From Sphaerosporella brunnea (Eukaryota; Ascomycota; Pezizomycetes; Pezizales; Pyronemataceae): DNA of 64,000 bases. Shown here one piece after another: positions 41,117 to 52,845 of the stretch. A model generated the notes under the pieces. The model saw only the letters and a list, made by a program, of their open reading frames with translations. It was not told the origin of the DNA and searched no databases. The stretch's first letter is position 1. Every line of letters starts with the position of its first letter. Both the position numbers and the translations under genes were made by a program. The DNA is taken from the NCBI GenBank assembly GCA_008704415.1, contig VXIS01000159.1, forward strand, positions 39,192 to 103,191, given 5' to 3'.

Positions 41117-41271
41117 TATTTACCGGCTCGTACATCATAGATTGTATGGCAGCTCGAGCCAAAGCTCGAGGTTTTCAGGCTCGGCTCGGCTTGACGAGCC
41201 CATGTTCTAACAAGCCGAGCTGGCTCGAGCCTTCCTCGTGGCTCGGCTCGGCTCGGCTTGTGTCCATCACT
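41117..41271 (+). mobile_element. hAT right-end fragment, TAGTG family, copy c
   Basis: Near-identical direct copy of 40105-40258, about 1 kb away, ending TTGTGTCCATCACT. Confidence 0.55.
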
Positions 41272-41939
41272 CCCTACGATGATACGATTGCCGATGAGGT
41301 GACACCCAGATTCAATTAAACCAGCGACGTTTGCAGCGGCAGTCATGGTGCAGGGACGTGGCAAAGATAAAGGCTTTTTTCTTTCGGCGTGGGTTGGATC
41401 GTATCAGTGCGCTGACCTGACTGGACGACGGCAGAGCGATGAGGCCGCCCTGCAGACCGCTCCGGCACTTGAGGAATCATGTCCTATCCTGTATCCGGCG
41501 ACTTGCAACGATGACATACATAAACACGCAACTGAATGGTACCCCGACGCTCAAAGGTCCTTCTGTGGGGCCTGGATCTCCGAAATCAAAGCAATTCATA
41601 ACAGGTAGCCATGCGTACCAAAAATGTCATGAGCGGACAAAGAAAGAAGGATACATGGTCGACGCAGGTCAGGACCTCACAGGCCACATCCCATCTTGTG
41701 TGATGCATCGACAAGCCATCACTGCTTGCATACCGCCCTCGGATGTTGAAGGCTTAAAACAGTGAAGGTATTCGCATTGCGATAACCTGGTACGATATAT
41801 GGCGTAGAGACTAGCGTGCCTATATGTCCCATGTACGTGCCGCACTGAAGGCCCCATTGCTTTTATCCACATTTTTGACCACGGAAGAATCACAATATAC
41901 AGTCCAGCGATGATGCCGCGTCCGTCTTTTCACGGACGC
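41272..41939. other. stretch with no recognised gene
   Basis: Overlapping short frames. The region leads into a LINE fragment. Confidence 0.3.
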
Positions 41940-42625
41940 GCAAGCTGCCCTGGTACCATTACGGAACAATGCGCCCGGACCCGGACAATGGCTCCTGCCG
42001 CCCAGTGCCCGCGCGGAAGCCGCTTTGAGCGCCCAAGGCTGGTCAGCAGAATACCACTGAGTACCCAACCACTGCTAATGAGGTCGCGGACAAGACAGCA
42101 ATGAGACAGCAAACAAAAACAGCAAGCCCCTAGCCGGGTCGTCCTGTATTCCACCTCACTGCCAACAATCCTCCACAGGGTCACCCTAGCCAACGCAAGC
42201 CACAGGAAAGCGGGGTTTACCGCACACGGTAAGCCCAAGGGCTACTACAGGCTGAGGAAAAATACGGACCCCATCGCAAGCAAGACCAAGAATGCCCTCG
42301 CGTCACGCTTCTACAAGCTGTGGGTAGGCAAGGCTCCTACTGGCCCGTACCTCCACCAAACTGGGCGCCGTCCGGACGACAAGTGCTGGTGGTACGGCAG
42401 CGGCACCGTCAAGACACGTGACCACCATTTGAAGTTCTGCGAGAGGTGGAACAACGAGTTGACGGTTCCCTGGAGGCAGGGAGGGATGGCTACAAAACAA
42501 GTGGGCAGAAACGGTGGCCGCCGGCGGCCACCTCCGCTCTGCTTGCAGACGACAGGTGCACAAAGGCGGTGATGCACTTCCCTAGCACCACCAAAGTTGG
42601 GGCCTGGCCTGGCAGAGACATCGTG
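41940..42625 (+). mobile_element. Tad1-like LINE 3' fragment, copy a, decayed
   Basis: RNase H remnants (PGPGQW region at about 41970, with stops) are followed by an open segment containing NALASRFYKLWVGKAPTGP and then DDKCWWYGSGTVKTRDHHLK. This is the C-terminal knuckle region with Cys changed to Tyr at one position. Several frame changes mean it is not functional. Confidence 0.65.
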
Positions 42626-42807
42626 TGCTCAGACATGACACGTTTGACAAAGCAGCAACGCCCGCTCCCCCCTTGCGGCCTTCACAATGGTTACTTCCAA
42701 CCCCGCCACCCGAAATTCCCACTCCGGTGCGCGTCTCCCAGATTCCGTTCCCGCATCTTTGTACGCCAGGATGTTCTTTGATACACACTTGCGGTCACAC
42801 GCGCTGA

Positions 42808-43250
42808 CGACAAGTGCTGGTGGTGCAGTAGCGGCGCCGTCCACCCGCGGGGCCACCTATTCAAGTTTTGCAAGCGGTGGAAGGACGCGCATATACTGCT
42901 CTGGAGGAGGGTGTCAGAGGCGATGAAGCTAGGAGGCCGTAAACGCTGGCCGGCGACGGCCACGGCCGCGCTGCTAGCGGATGATAGGTGTACGGAGGCC
43001 GTCATGGACTTCCTGAGCACTACCAAAGTCGGATCCTGGCCTGCTGGAGGCATACTCTGTTTCGACTGTCTTTTCTTTCCTTGGTGCGCGCGTATGATAT
43101 TCGGAGCGATTCCCTTTTGTCCTTTTCCTTAGAAGAGCCGCAGGCCTCACTAGTCGGCTCTTCCGAAGGGGTAGCATAGCCTCTTCTTCTTCCATATGTC
43201 ATGGCCGCAAGCGGCCGAATACAATATGATTAAAACAAACAAACTTGCTG
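42808..43250 (+). mobile_element. Tad1-like LINE 3' end, copy b
   Basis: It begins abruptly at DDKCWWCSSGAVHPRGHLFK and runs through RWPATATAALLADDRCTEAV and GSWPAGG. After the stop comes the purine-rich 3' region, the hairpin GGCCGCAAGCGGCC at about 43203 and the tail ATACAATATGATTAAAAC. It is a 5'-truncated copy with an intact 3' terminus, lying just downstream of copy a in the same orientation. Confidence 0.7.
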
Positions 43251-45519
43251 TCACACACTGATCTCACTCTGCGGATGGGAACGGTAAGTGAGACGATGTA
43301 TGTGTGTATAATTGGGACCTGGAAGAGAAAGCGGGTCTTACTGTATACACCCGTCATGCATGGCAACGTGACAATGGGTATCTGAGGCACCGACAACCTG
43401 TCCTGCCCCTGGTTAGCTCAGCCTGACAGTGATGGCGCACAACATGAATGTCTGCTGCGGCCAGTGCTTGTCCCAGCTCAACGGGACGAGGGGAGTCTCA
43501 GGTTGCTGGAACATTTCCGGCCGCGGGTCGCGCAGGCTGACTGCGATGTACACCGAATCCCTTCCGAGATGCCTAGATTTGGTGATGGTGCAGCGTCCTC
43601 TGATGCTCCCATCGAATCTGGCTCAAGGGTGAGGGTAGGCGTGTGGGTTACTGACCACATTTTTCAAAGGTTTATAGGGCACCACAAACAGCCCCTACGC
43701 AGTTTCAAATATTTTGTTTGTATATACCAATGTACGACACCGAGGTTTTCACTATAAGATACCATTGTTTCGCGATCTGATTACAGCCCGTGCTCCCAAA
43801 AGCTCAACTGCATGTCCCTGACTGCATGGCCACTGACTGCACGCGGTGAACGGTTTCACCTGTGTAAAGCAACACATTGTGTTCGTGATGTCTCAAGTGT
43901 GTGTCAAGACAGAGCGACAAGATGAACGGCCTCCGCTGCAGCAAGCCGAGTATGACAGATAATAGGAACCCCAAACATCTTGTGAAAGGAGGACTGCATA
44001 GAACCAGCGGGAAAATGACGGTTCTACCCACCGAGCACGTTGCTGTCAACCATGTCGCTATCCGTGGGAAAGTAGAACTGCTTCAACCAACTCGAATGGA
44101 TTGTGCCTGAAGGTGTCATGCCTATTCTTGCGGCACGATTTTTGCCCTCAGTTTTGCAGGTTCCGGTTGAATATTGCAACAGCTTGAAGTCGAGCGTAGC
44201 GGATATCTTTCGTCTATAACACACCGTTGCCAAGTGAAGGTTGAAGGTAAACGTTACCCGTCTAACTTTGAGAATGCACGGCACGGCCTAACACAACCAG
44301 TCCTGCCGAAAATGACAGAACCCCGAAAAGGCACATGGTCATTGCGGAATATGGCACTACATGTCCGTCGTACTGTGACTGTTAAAGAAAGGGAGCTGCC
44401 AGAATGCACAGACATTGGTCGAACTGTCACTACCCTTATGTGGGGCCTGGCCAATCCAACCATCCACAGTGGCAATCAGGAAAGATAACTCTGGCGGTGC
44501 GTTTGCGGGCGGGAACGAAACCAGGATTGCACAGGCACCGGTACATAAACGTATGCCTGTGTACATTGGCCATGCGTAGGGTTGCCTACGCTCTGTTCCT
44601 CCTGACTTGAGCAAACCTATTCGCAACCTTGGCATTGCCAGACCGTTACTTTCAGCTATAGGTCAGGGGACAGGCCAGTCTGTTATTCCGCAGGCTAAAA
44701 ATCGTTGACCGGAAAACGCCGGCATTTTTTTTGACACGAGCACGAATCACAGTCAGGAAACGGTCCATTGAAACCTCAACTCATCCCGGCTTCTTCATGT
44801 GTCACGATAGCCCAACCCTCAGGAGACTGTGGTATCTCGGAGTTTGACGGTCCATTGAACATTAGCACATGCACCTATTCCCTCCACGCGGTGCCCATCG
44901 TACGACGGACATCGTGACAGGAACAGTTGACTCGAGCATGACAACTTCGAGTGTGTTCGACAGTTGGCGGATGGTTGATAACATACGGCCAAAGATCAGA
45001 CTTCTCAGTAGCTATGTGAAGTTTGCGGCGCCAGCCTTGTTTAATTGTTGTCTTGCTACTCAACAGTCATGCTTGGTTCAGAGTTCGTTGTGCCTGGGCG
45101 CGGAGCAAAAATATGCTGGGGAGCTGTGGATTCAGACGTCAAAGCATAAGCCATTAGACCACAGATTGCTCTATGGTGTTGACTCCCCTGAATCGTGCCG
45201 CACCTCGTCTCGGGCCCTGGGTTCCCCAGTTGTTGCCTTGATAGCCGTGGCAATTGTTGCCCAACTGGATAATTGCGAGAGGATCAATGTGTTACTGCTT
45301 CCATATATTAGTCATTCATTGGATCCGGCTGCAAGTGCAACCGCGTGTTGTGTTCGTAAGATTCTGCCCCCAGCTGGGAACGTGTCTATACATGATCGAG
45401 GGGTTCAGCGATCCAGGAAAGTGACAATGGTTGTAGGCACCGTTTTCAATCGCCAGCGAGCCCAGCCGTCTTTGTTAGGAGTATCTAGGCTAACCAACAA
45501 GCCCGGCTGGCTCTTTAGG
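43251..45519. other. stretch with no recognised gene
   Basis: A plus-strand open frame of 259 codons at 44869-45648 is the longest, but its last part lies antisense-frame over LINE sequence and its composition shows no domain. It is probably chance. Confidence 0.35.
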
Positions 45520-46735
45520 CTGCGAAAATCGAGGACTGCCTTTTCGAGCTGCGGCACCACCATGCTATCAACACTGCTGCGCTGGGTTCGGTGGTTATCT
45601 TGGAAACGAACTCAGCCATCGCTTTCATCACCATCCGCCAACGCCTGATCAAAGACGCGATCGCCCTCTGTTGAAACGGGGCTTAAGAACAGACCGTCGT
45701 TGTGCATCCGCAGCAGTGACCGAGGTCAACGCCAAACTGCGCAGATGGAGGCACACACCCGCGAATATAGGCAACGACACGGAGGCATATGACACTGAAC
45801 GCTGCGGGTTTGCTGCTGGCTTAGAGGTGGCGCTCACGAGCGTCGTGGCTCTGAACAAGCCAACGGGTTGCGTCCGCCTGTTCACTGACTACGCACAAGC
45901 GGCCTCACAACGCCTACGACACGCTATGCCCGGACCCGCACGGTGGCTACTACTTCACCTCCAACCAGAGGAAGAGGACCTGAAAACCCAGTGATGGTCA
46001 GCGGGGCACCAGGTGTACCGCGCAACGAAGTGGCGGACCAGAGATCTCCTTCACGCAACGTCGCTTGCGGCCAACGCACGCAACACAAAAGGATAGCCAG
46101 CCGCCCACTGCAAGTCAAAGCGTACTGCAGCTGAACAAGCAGCGCTGACCCCACCGCGATTAAGACAAAGAAGGCCGTCGCATCACGCTTTAATCAGCTG
46201 CGAGTAGAAATGAACCCTTCCTGACCGTACCTTCGATCGCCCGGACGCTGAAGGGATGACACGTGCGTGTGGTGCGGATCAGGCGCGCTCCAGACCCGAC
46301 ACCAGCTCTTTCAGTTTTGCAGAAGGTGAAAGAAGGAACTCATGACTCTCTGCAAGGTAGTAGGGGACACCACCAAGGAAGGGAGGCAGAAGCGATCGCC
46401 GGTAACCGCCACTGCGGGCCTATTGACCAAGAATTGATATACAAAGGCTGTGAGGAGCTTCCTATGTACTACCAAAGCTGGGACCTGGCCGGATGGAGCT
46501 GCAGAATGTGTTGATCTCTCGTTCTCTCTCATTTGTCTGCTCTTTAGCTTCACAATACGAATTTACTTGGCGGAGGCAATCAATGGGGTACATTTTTTTG
46601 CTCACATTTACTGAGCGGAGCCGGAGGAAGCGGTACTAGGACTCGACTAAAGGTGTAGCATAGTCCTCTCTCTCGATATATGTCACGGCCGCAGGCGGAC
46701 GAACACAATATGCTCAAAACAACACACTCGAACGC
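45520..46735 (+). mobile_element. Tad1-like LINE 3' fragment, old copy
   Basis: RNase H remnants (ERCGFAAGLEVALTSVVALN, then RLFTDYAQAASQRLRHA) are followed by a knuckle remnant near 46260-46330 (CVWCGSGALQTRHQLFQFC) with stops. The tail has a degenerate hairpin GGCCGCAGGCGGAC and ATATGCTCAAAACAACAC. It is the most decayed of the long LINE copies. Confidence 0.65.
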
Positions 46736-49700
46736 AATACTGCTGCAAAATGCAAAATACATGACAGACCTTTGCCGTGTAAAATTAGAATCGCCCGCCT
46801 GTCCAAACAGCAGGCTGAGCCGTTTGCGTTGATGCGTACAGTCCACCTGTCTGGCTGTTTATGCTGGCTACCAATCACACTAGTTGTAATCATCATCTGT
46901 ACTTCAGGCAAGGAGCTTACAAACAAAGCCGCACCGCAACATATATAATACTTCCCACCGGCAGGCGTAGTGGCTTCCATCGGCGCCGTACTTAAAGAAC
47001 CTGTAGCATAGCACTAATTGGCGGAGCCAATGGGCTGTAGCCCGAACGTCTTTCCGGAGGGAGAATCAATGCTGGAAAAATGAACACTGATTCCTCGAGC
47101 GTTAACAAGGATGTGTTTACAATGGCGTTTGCAGTCTGTGACTTCTGGATGGAGGGTTTGTATGAGCACTCGTAACTGAGCCCAATAGCAACCGTCCATG
47201 CTTCTTGCTCCAGGTTGGTTATCGATCGTATAAACGTGTAGTAACGGCTAATAGGGCGGTAAAACAAAACGGTTTATACAGCGGGATAAACAGTTGGTTT
47301 CAAATTGGCATAAACGGGTCAGAAACGCGTGTCTGAGCGGCCCGATTGTCATTATCAGTTATCTTGACATACAAGGATCCTAACACGTAAAAGCTCGCTG
47401 ACTACTGGTATGGTGCAGGCAGCTATAAATCTGGTCGTCGCACGGATATGTTCGTGGGAAAATAAGCAGCACGCAAGCGCAGAAACAGTGGAATGGAAAA
47501 CGTTGGGTTGTAGAGCGGACCTGCCTTAGGTACTTAATGTTTGTTTTGCTTTGAGTTCGGACGCCGGGATGCCGGCATCGATTGTGGTCGTCCATCTCTG
47601 ACGATCAAGTTTATAGCTGCCTGCACCATACCCTGTTGAGGGACATCAGGGCTTAATCGTATTCACCTAGGCTAACACTTTGGCCAAGGCAATTGGCATG
47701 AGCTGAGTACCGACGCTGGGGGTGCGAATTTCAATCCATTCTGTTTGTTGCATGCACCGCATGCGGATAACGGCAGATCAGGCTGTGTCAACCACAGCCT
47801 TGACTGCTAGATTCAAAGCACCAAGAAAACATGCAATAAATGGCACAGTTGGTAGATGTGTGATGATTTCGACGATGGCTTCAGGTTTTGGGCCGGCAGC
47901 AGGTCACATCATGACGGACAAACAACAGTTATGCCGGCGCGCAGTCAAACCTAAAAAAGGATTTAGAGAACGAGAAACAGTAGGGTTCGGAGCCCGCCTT
48001 GTTTGGTGCCAGGTCTGCTTGTGCACACGATGCAGCTCGCATCAATTTTGGCTTCAAGGCATGCTCGGCGTGCGTCATTGATTACACGACGGAGTGTGCA
48101 CCCACTTTAGATGCTAAACTCGACTTGGAGCCTCTCTGTCCTGCCTCAGCATCGAGAATGTCCAATCGTCCATTGCCGATATTGATCCATAGGGGGGTTT
48201 GGTGAGTGGTTGCTGGTGACGCGGGCCGTAACATGACGTTTTTCTACTTGGCCAAGGATTGGAGTCTACCATCTGGTCGATACCGCGCGCAGAAAATGCG
48301 GACACCGGATCATTATATGACTCCACCACGGTGGCTGAAGCGTCGTTGGACTGTCGATCACAGGAAAGGCAATTCTTTGACGAGGCCGCATGGTCCCTTT
48401 GACGTGCCAAATCAACCAGGTGATCGGGCATATAGCCTGCTGCTCCTTGGCATGTCCTTTCGTATGGTGGTTCGCTGGCTGGTTGTTGACGAATCTGATA
48501 CGTTGACGAACGGGCTCTACTTCCGCAAATAATGGCGGGGTGCTGACGGCGGAGGCAGACAACGCTGAAGGGATCCAGGTGGAGGGGGATGAACCGATAG
48601 TCAGCGTGCGCATGTATTGCAAGGCGTGTCCGGATCGTGCCGTGGTTCGAAATTGGTATATCGGTGTTGAAACGGACGGATATGTTGCGGCCTGTTGGAA
48701 ATTGGAATTGCTCAACAATTTTAAACGCTCGAGCCCCAAACAACGGCCTACGTGTGCATTAATTCTGTATCCTACTGGACAAGGTACCGATTCCCGCGAC
48801 CCAAACTATCAAATGTTCCACATCCAACCCTATAAACAAAGCAGCTAATCACACGCTGCCTCATCTGGAAGAACAGTCGCTCCAGTTATTTGTCCACGTC
48901 ACTTAACAAGCACTCCTTCTTTTCCATCGACATCGTTGGTCATCCTCTGATGCCCCCTGCCCCGCGCGATCAGACACAACCCCGTACCTAACTCACTGAC
49001 AATAACCTGTACACTACCAATGCTCAATAGACGGCATTTGGAGCAAATGAAGCTCTGCAAGAGGCAGCACTGGGTAGAACGAATTCCAACAAAGCACTTA
49101 TCGTCTCTAACTGCGCGCGCTATCAGTCCTTTGAAATGGCTGTCTGACGTATCGACCAAGAAGATGAACGACCGCTCACAATTTGCAAGAATATTTGTCA
49201 CCACGGCCCTGCATTCCGTTGAACCGGTAAGCTGGCACAAAATAGTGTGCACTGCGAGGAAGCTCACGTTAGGCTTGAGCGACGCAGCCGGCCGCCAAGT
49301 GACGACAGTGGGCTCTGGTTTGCCCTGCTCAACACGATGACTTCCACTGCGGATACAGCTTCGAACACTAACCCTGTGAGGATGAAGGCCAAACAATTCT
49401 ACCGCAGTCGTGTTGGGACTACACGGCATATCGGGAGTCGGATTCGGTCTCGGAACCTGAATGCAGTCTATTCTAGGCAGAGAATATGTCAACACACGGG
49501 ATAGGACTCTTCGTCACGCATGCACTTTCGACTGAGGTGAACCTGTCATGCAAGCATCAGTTTGACCCAGTTACGTCGTAAACTGAAGAAACAGAATAAT
49601 GTTCTGCGTAGCTGTTGCTCCATTTCCCATAGTGGATGAGCCCTGCACCCGCTGGAAGCCCGCCAGCCAGCCCGACGTTGGCTGCAGCCCAAACACCCCG

Positions 49701-50598
49701 TCCGTTTTTTCGATCAGCCCGACGCGCGGGCTGGCTGGAACACTGGATGCAACCGCATTCTACGGCCTGCGAATGGCTGTCGCCATGCACAAGATGTTCT
49801 CTGAACACTCGACGGCGAGCGACATCGCATATATCACGTGCGACATCATTTGTTTCCGCACGGTTACGGACTGCCGGAATCGCAACTCTCACGGACTGCC
49901 CTACATGCACAGCCTCAAAGGCGCTCGAATACGGTTGGTGGACGTTGATTGTCGATTACAGCGACCCAAAAAGGCTCAGGGCGCATTTACCGTGCGTAAA
50001 CAATGTACCAACCTGGCATCCTGTCGGATAGTGGCCGCAGCGCGCGGCCGCACCACGGCATCAAGCCTATCCTTGAGGCAGCCGGGGCGCTGTAGAGAAT
50101 CCTTGACACGACTATGAAGCGACTGCATTCCCGAAGTGCCCATGATCGTCAAGGTGGGATGGTGATAGGCATGTTGTTTTTCGCGGAGATGATACTGGAT
50201 TTGCAGTATGGAATTGGATATCACTCCGCGATCAGGGTGGCAAGAATGTGGCATCCCCACCCGAACTGGATTTACTAGACTACGTATTCAGTTGAGCTAC
50301 GTGTGCTGGCGCTGTATGTTACTTAGGTTTTTCTTGCCTTGGCTCCGCGGGTACGAACGAAAGAACTGAGTATTTCCAGCAGCGCGTGTCAGATTATCGC
50401 GCTTGATAGAGCGCGCCGAGAGCTGCAGGACAACGAAATGCCAGCTGATTATAATTCGGAAGAAAGTGACATAGGCAAAAATGAATAAAGAACCGAACAA
50501 AACCAACCACCACAGCTCCGCATTCATCGTGCCACCTTACGGAAACTGAGATTGATCCTCATCTCCGCGCGCAGCCTCCCCGACGTCGAAGCTCGCAA
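46736..50598. other. mostly unannotated stretch
   Basis: One small MITE relative lies at 47254-47342. Minus-strand frames at 48114-48743 and plus-strand frames at 48206-48848 overlap each other. Neither contains a recognisable domain. Frames at 49557-50117 are likewise uninformative. Confidence 0.35.
47254..47342. mobile_element. decayed MITE related to 37040-37181
   Basis: The right end, inverted, reads GGGCCGCTCAGACACGCGTT. The left end is eroded (AGGGCGGTAAAAC). The TA flank is kept only on the left. Confidence 0.4.
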
Positions 50599-51513
50599 TC
50601 AACTCGCACAGCGGCCCCAACGGGGCCCAGCAGCGATCACCCTGGAGTCCCGGCGGACCAAGGTGTTCCAGTTGCGCCCGTTCAGTAGCGAACCTCGACT
50701 GGGAGCGCACGGGCCAGAGTAACTGAGCAGGGCGTCGTCGTCCCGCTCATGCGGAAAGCGCCGCAGGGCTGGCTGTTCGTGCATGCGCTGCGTAATCTCT
50801 TCCCCTGCTTGAAGGCGACGGTAGTTCTCGTCGAAGTCCTGGACAAGATGCTTCCCCCGGATATGCTCACGTCGGGGTATAATCACCCGCTTGTAGCTAT
50901 CGTGGTTATACAGGGTGACGACGACAGCGTAGCGCAGCTGTCCTCGCGTGCCAAACAGATACGACTGAGCCTTTCTGTGGGCGTCGACTGTGGTATCGGC
51001 GTTCACGACTTCAAACACGAGCCACGGCACCTTTTGCCAGGGGAACATCAGCGAGGAGTTGGGGTGCAATATGAAACGCTGGCCAGCATTGTTTTGCACA
51101 ACCGCTTCCCCAGAGGTGTAGCACGGCCATGTGGCGGGGAAGAAGCCCAACTCGCACAGAACATTGCGGATGTGCCGCGTGGACTCGTAGGGTATTATTT
51201 CGTGAATCATGGCCGGGGACTCAAGGATCAGGGCCGGGCCGCTCTGGGTGCGTGCCCAAAGGCGTAGATACCACTGTGAAGCGTGGTACTCGCAGTGAGC
51301 GACTGGGTTTCCATGTTCCTGCAGCCAGCGGCAGGCGGTGGCATGGACCCCACCGTCCATGGTCCAATCTGACGATGCGGGCACCTGTATCACCACGCGC
51401 TGGGTCTCGAATACCGCGTCGCGTGGGCTGGTCAGCTCTGCGACAGCCTCGGCAAGCTGCTGATATAGTGTCGCTGCAGGGGAGGAGGAAACGGAAGGGC
51501 TCTCGGAATCCAT
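50599..51513 (-). CDS. unknown protein with Uma2/PD-(D/E)XK-like nuclease-fold segment
   Basis: Single-exon frame of 304 codons starting at the ATG at 51513 (MDSESPSVSSSPAATLYQQL). The central part shows the layout of the Uma2 branch of restriction-endonuclease-like proteins: FILHPNSSLMF (about residues 147-157), then VPWLVFEVVNADTT (162-175), then HRKAQSYLFGTRGQ (179-192) and RYAVVVTLY. In the family pattern PD...(V)EV...K, the position of the first Asp is Asn152 here, while Glu168 and Lys181 are kept. Loss of that Asp would be expected to weaken metal binding, so catalytic activity is doubtful. The C-terminus is Arg-rich. A TATA-like sequence lies about 145 bp upstream. The gene is divergent from the gene at 52846-53796. 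The cellular role is unknown. Confidence 0.72.
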   Translation of the reverse strand: MDSESPSVSSSPAATLYQQLAEAVAELTSPRDAVFETQRVVIQVPASSDWTMDGGVHATACRWLQEHGNPVAHCEYHASQWYLRLWARTQSGPALILESPAMIHEIIPYESTRHIRNVLCELGFFPATWPCYTSGEAVVQNNAGQRFILHPNSSLMFPWQKVPWLVFEVVNADTTVDAHRKAQSYLFGTRGQLRYAVVVTLYNHDSYKRVIIPRREHIRGKHLVQDFDENYRRLQAGEEITQRMHEQPALRRFPHERDDDALLSYSGPCAPSRGSLLNGRNWNTLVRRDSRVIAAGPRWGRCAS

Positions 51514-52765
51514 GCTGGGCGGCGTCGTCGGTTCTTTCCGGGTAGCGGCAGGCCCTGGTCGTTTTGGTGAAATGTACGCGCCGTGAGTGGCCGTTGGTAC
51601 GGTGAGTTTGATGAGTGGTTGAATGATGTGTGGACAGGATCACGGACAGCTCATTTATACCTGCGCATGGCCCAGATTTTGTACCCCGGTGTTGACCAAG
51701 CTCCACGGGACGAAGGACGTTGCACCCCGGCAAGCCTCTATCTAGGTGCCATGTGAACCAGGCACTCCTCTATCTAGGCGCGATTTGAACCCGGCGAGCA
51801 GAGAAGTGCACCCGGGCTCATTCTTAGAGGCCCACGAAAGCAATGCGCACCTCCGGAATGAAACATCCAATTTGAACAGCTGCTTCGTCAACGGAAGGAT
51901 ATCCTGAAGGCTGTGTGGCCTCAAGGACGTGCAAACCACCGTACTGGCCTGAGACTGGCTGTTTACAACGGAGATCCTGTTTTGTTGGTCCTCGTCGTCG
52001 CGCAAATGCGAGCAGCTACTCTCAGACTTGCCCAACGCGAGACACGGCTTTCAACGACACCGGTTAGGCATACCAGCAGTGGCTGCTATCATTGTGGCCA
52101 CATTGCGAGAAGTGGATGATCATTGGCTTCCCGGTGAATCCGCATAATGATAACCATTCTTCATCGCTGAGTGATGCGTATTTCATGGTTTTACACCACC
52201 TCCCTCGAGTATCCGTCTTATTGTGGTCTTTTGCGCGACCGGCTGCTATACACATAAATCTCTCGGTCCCACCTCGGATACCAACAGCATATGAGCTCAG
52301 ATAGCACCAGCACCATTGCCACTGTTGCCACTGTTCTGGCGCGCCCACGGCTTAGCTTGCATCGCCGTGGGCGCGGTTTTCAACCCGCTGCGCAAGCGCA
52401 CGAGGGTGGCTTCCCGGTGGAGAGCCCGCGCGAGGCGCGTAGGTGCGCGGTAGTACGTGAGGTTTGAATAGTGGGTTGGATAGTCCTTAGGCTTTCGGAT
52501 ACCGAGGGTAAATCCTAACATCATTAGGTGCTTGTCAGGGCAAGTCCCTGGCTTACCTATTTTAATCTCAAGGTATCGGGCCACGCAACTTCACCGTGCT
52601 CTCGATGCCACACAGCGACTGCCATCGGCACAGCTCTCGTCTAACACACCCACCCATTCAGCGCCATCGTCGTTTGGACAGATCGCAGACAAGGTCCTCG
52701 GCAACCACATCCCGTACCGGTATCTGCGTTCCACTCCACCAATCCGCAAGAATCACCGCAGAGCG
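51514..52765. other. divergent intergenic region between the nuclease-fold gene and the paralogue
   Basis: It carries the promoter of the minus-strand gene. The promoter of the plus-strand gene probably lies near 52600-52760, but no clear TATA box was seen. Confidence 0.35.
51653..51659 (-). promoter_or_regulatory. TATA-like box of the nuclease-fold gene
   Basis: On the minus strand TATAAAT lies about 140-145 bp before the ATG at 51513. The pyrimidine/CA-rich leader TCCACACATCATTCAACC between them is typical of fungal promoters. Confidence 0.45.
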
Positions 52766-52845
52766 ATGGACCCGCTCATCCAGCAGCCTGGAACGTATCG
52801 CGCCCCGGAGCGCGCGTTTCCTAACGCCCCCCCGTGCCGCCCCAG

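Noticed and set aside
44869..45648. 259-codon plus-strand frame, longest unassigned one
   Set aside because: No domain, no splice context, and its last part overlaps LINE sequence in another frame. Chance is more likely.
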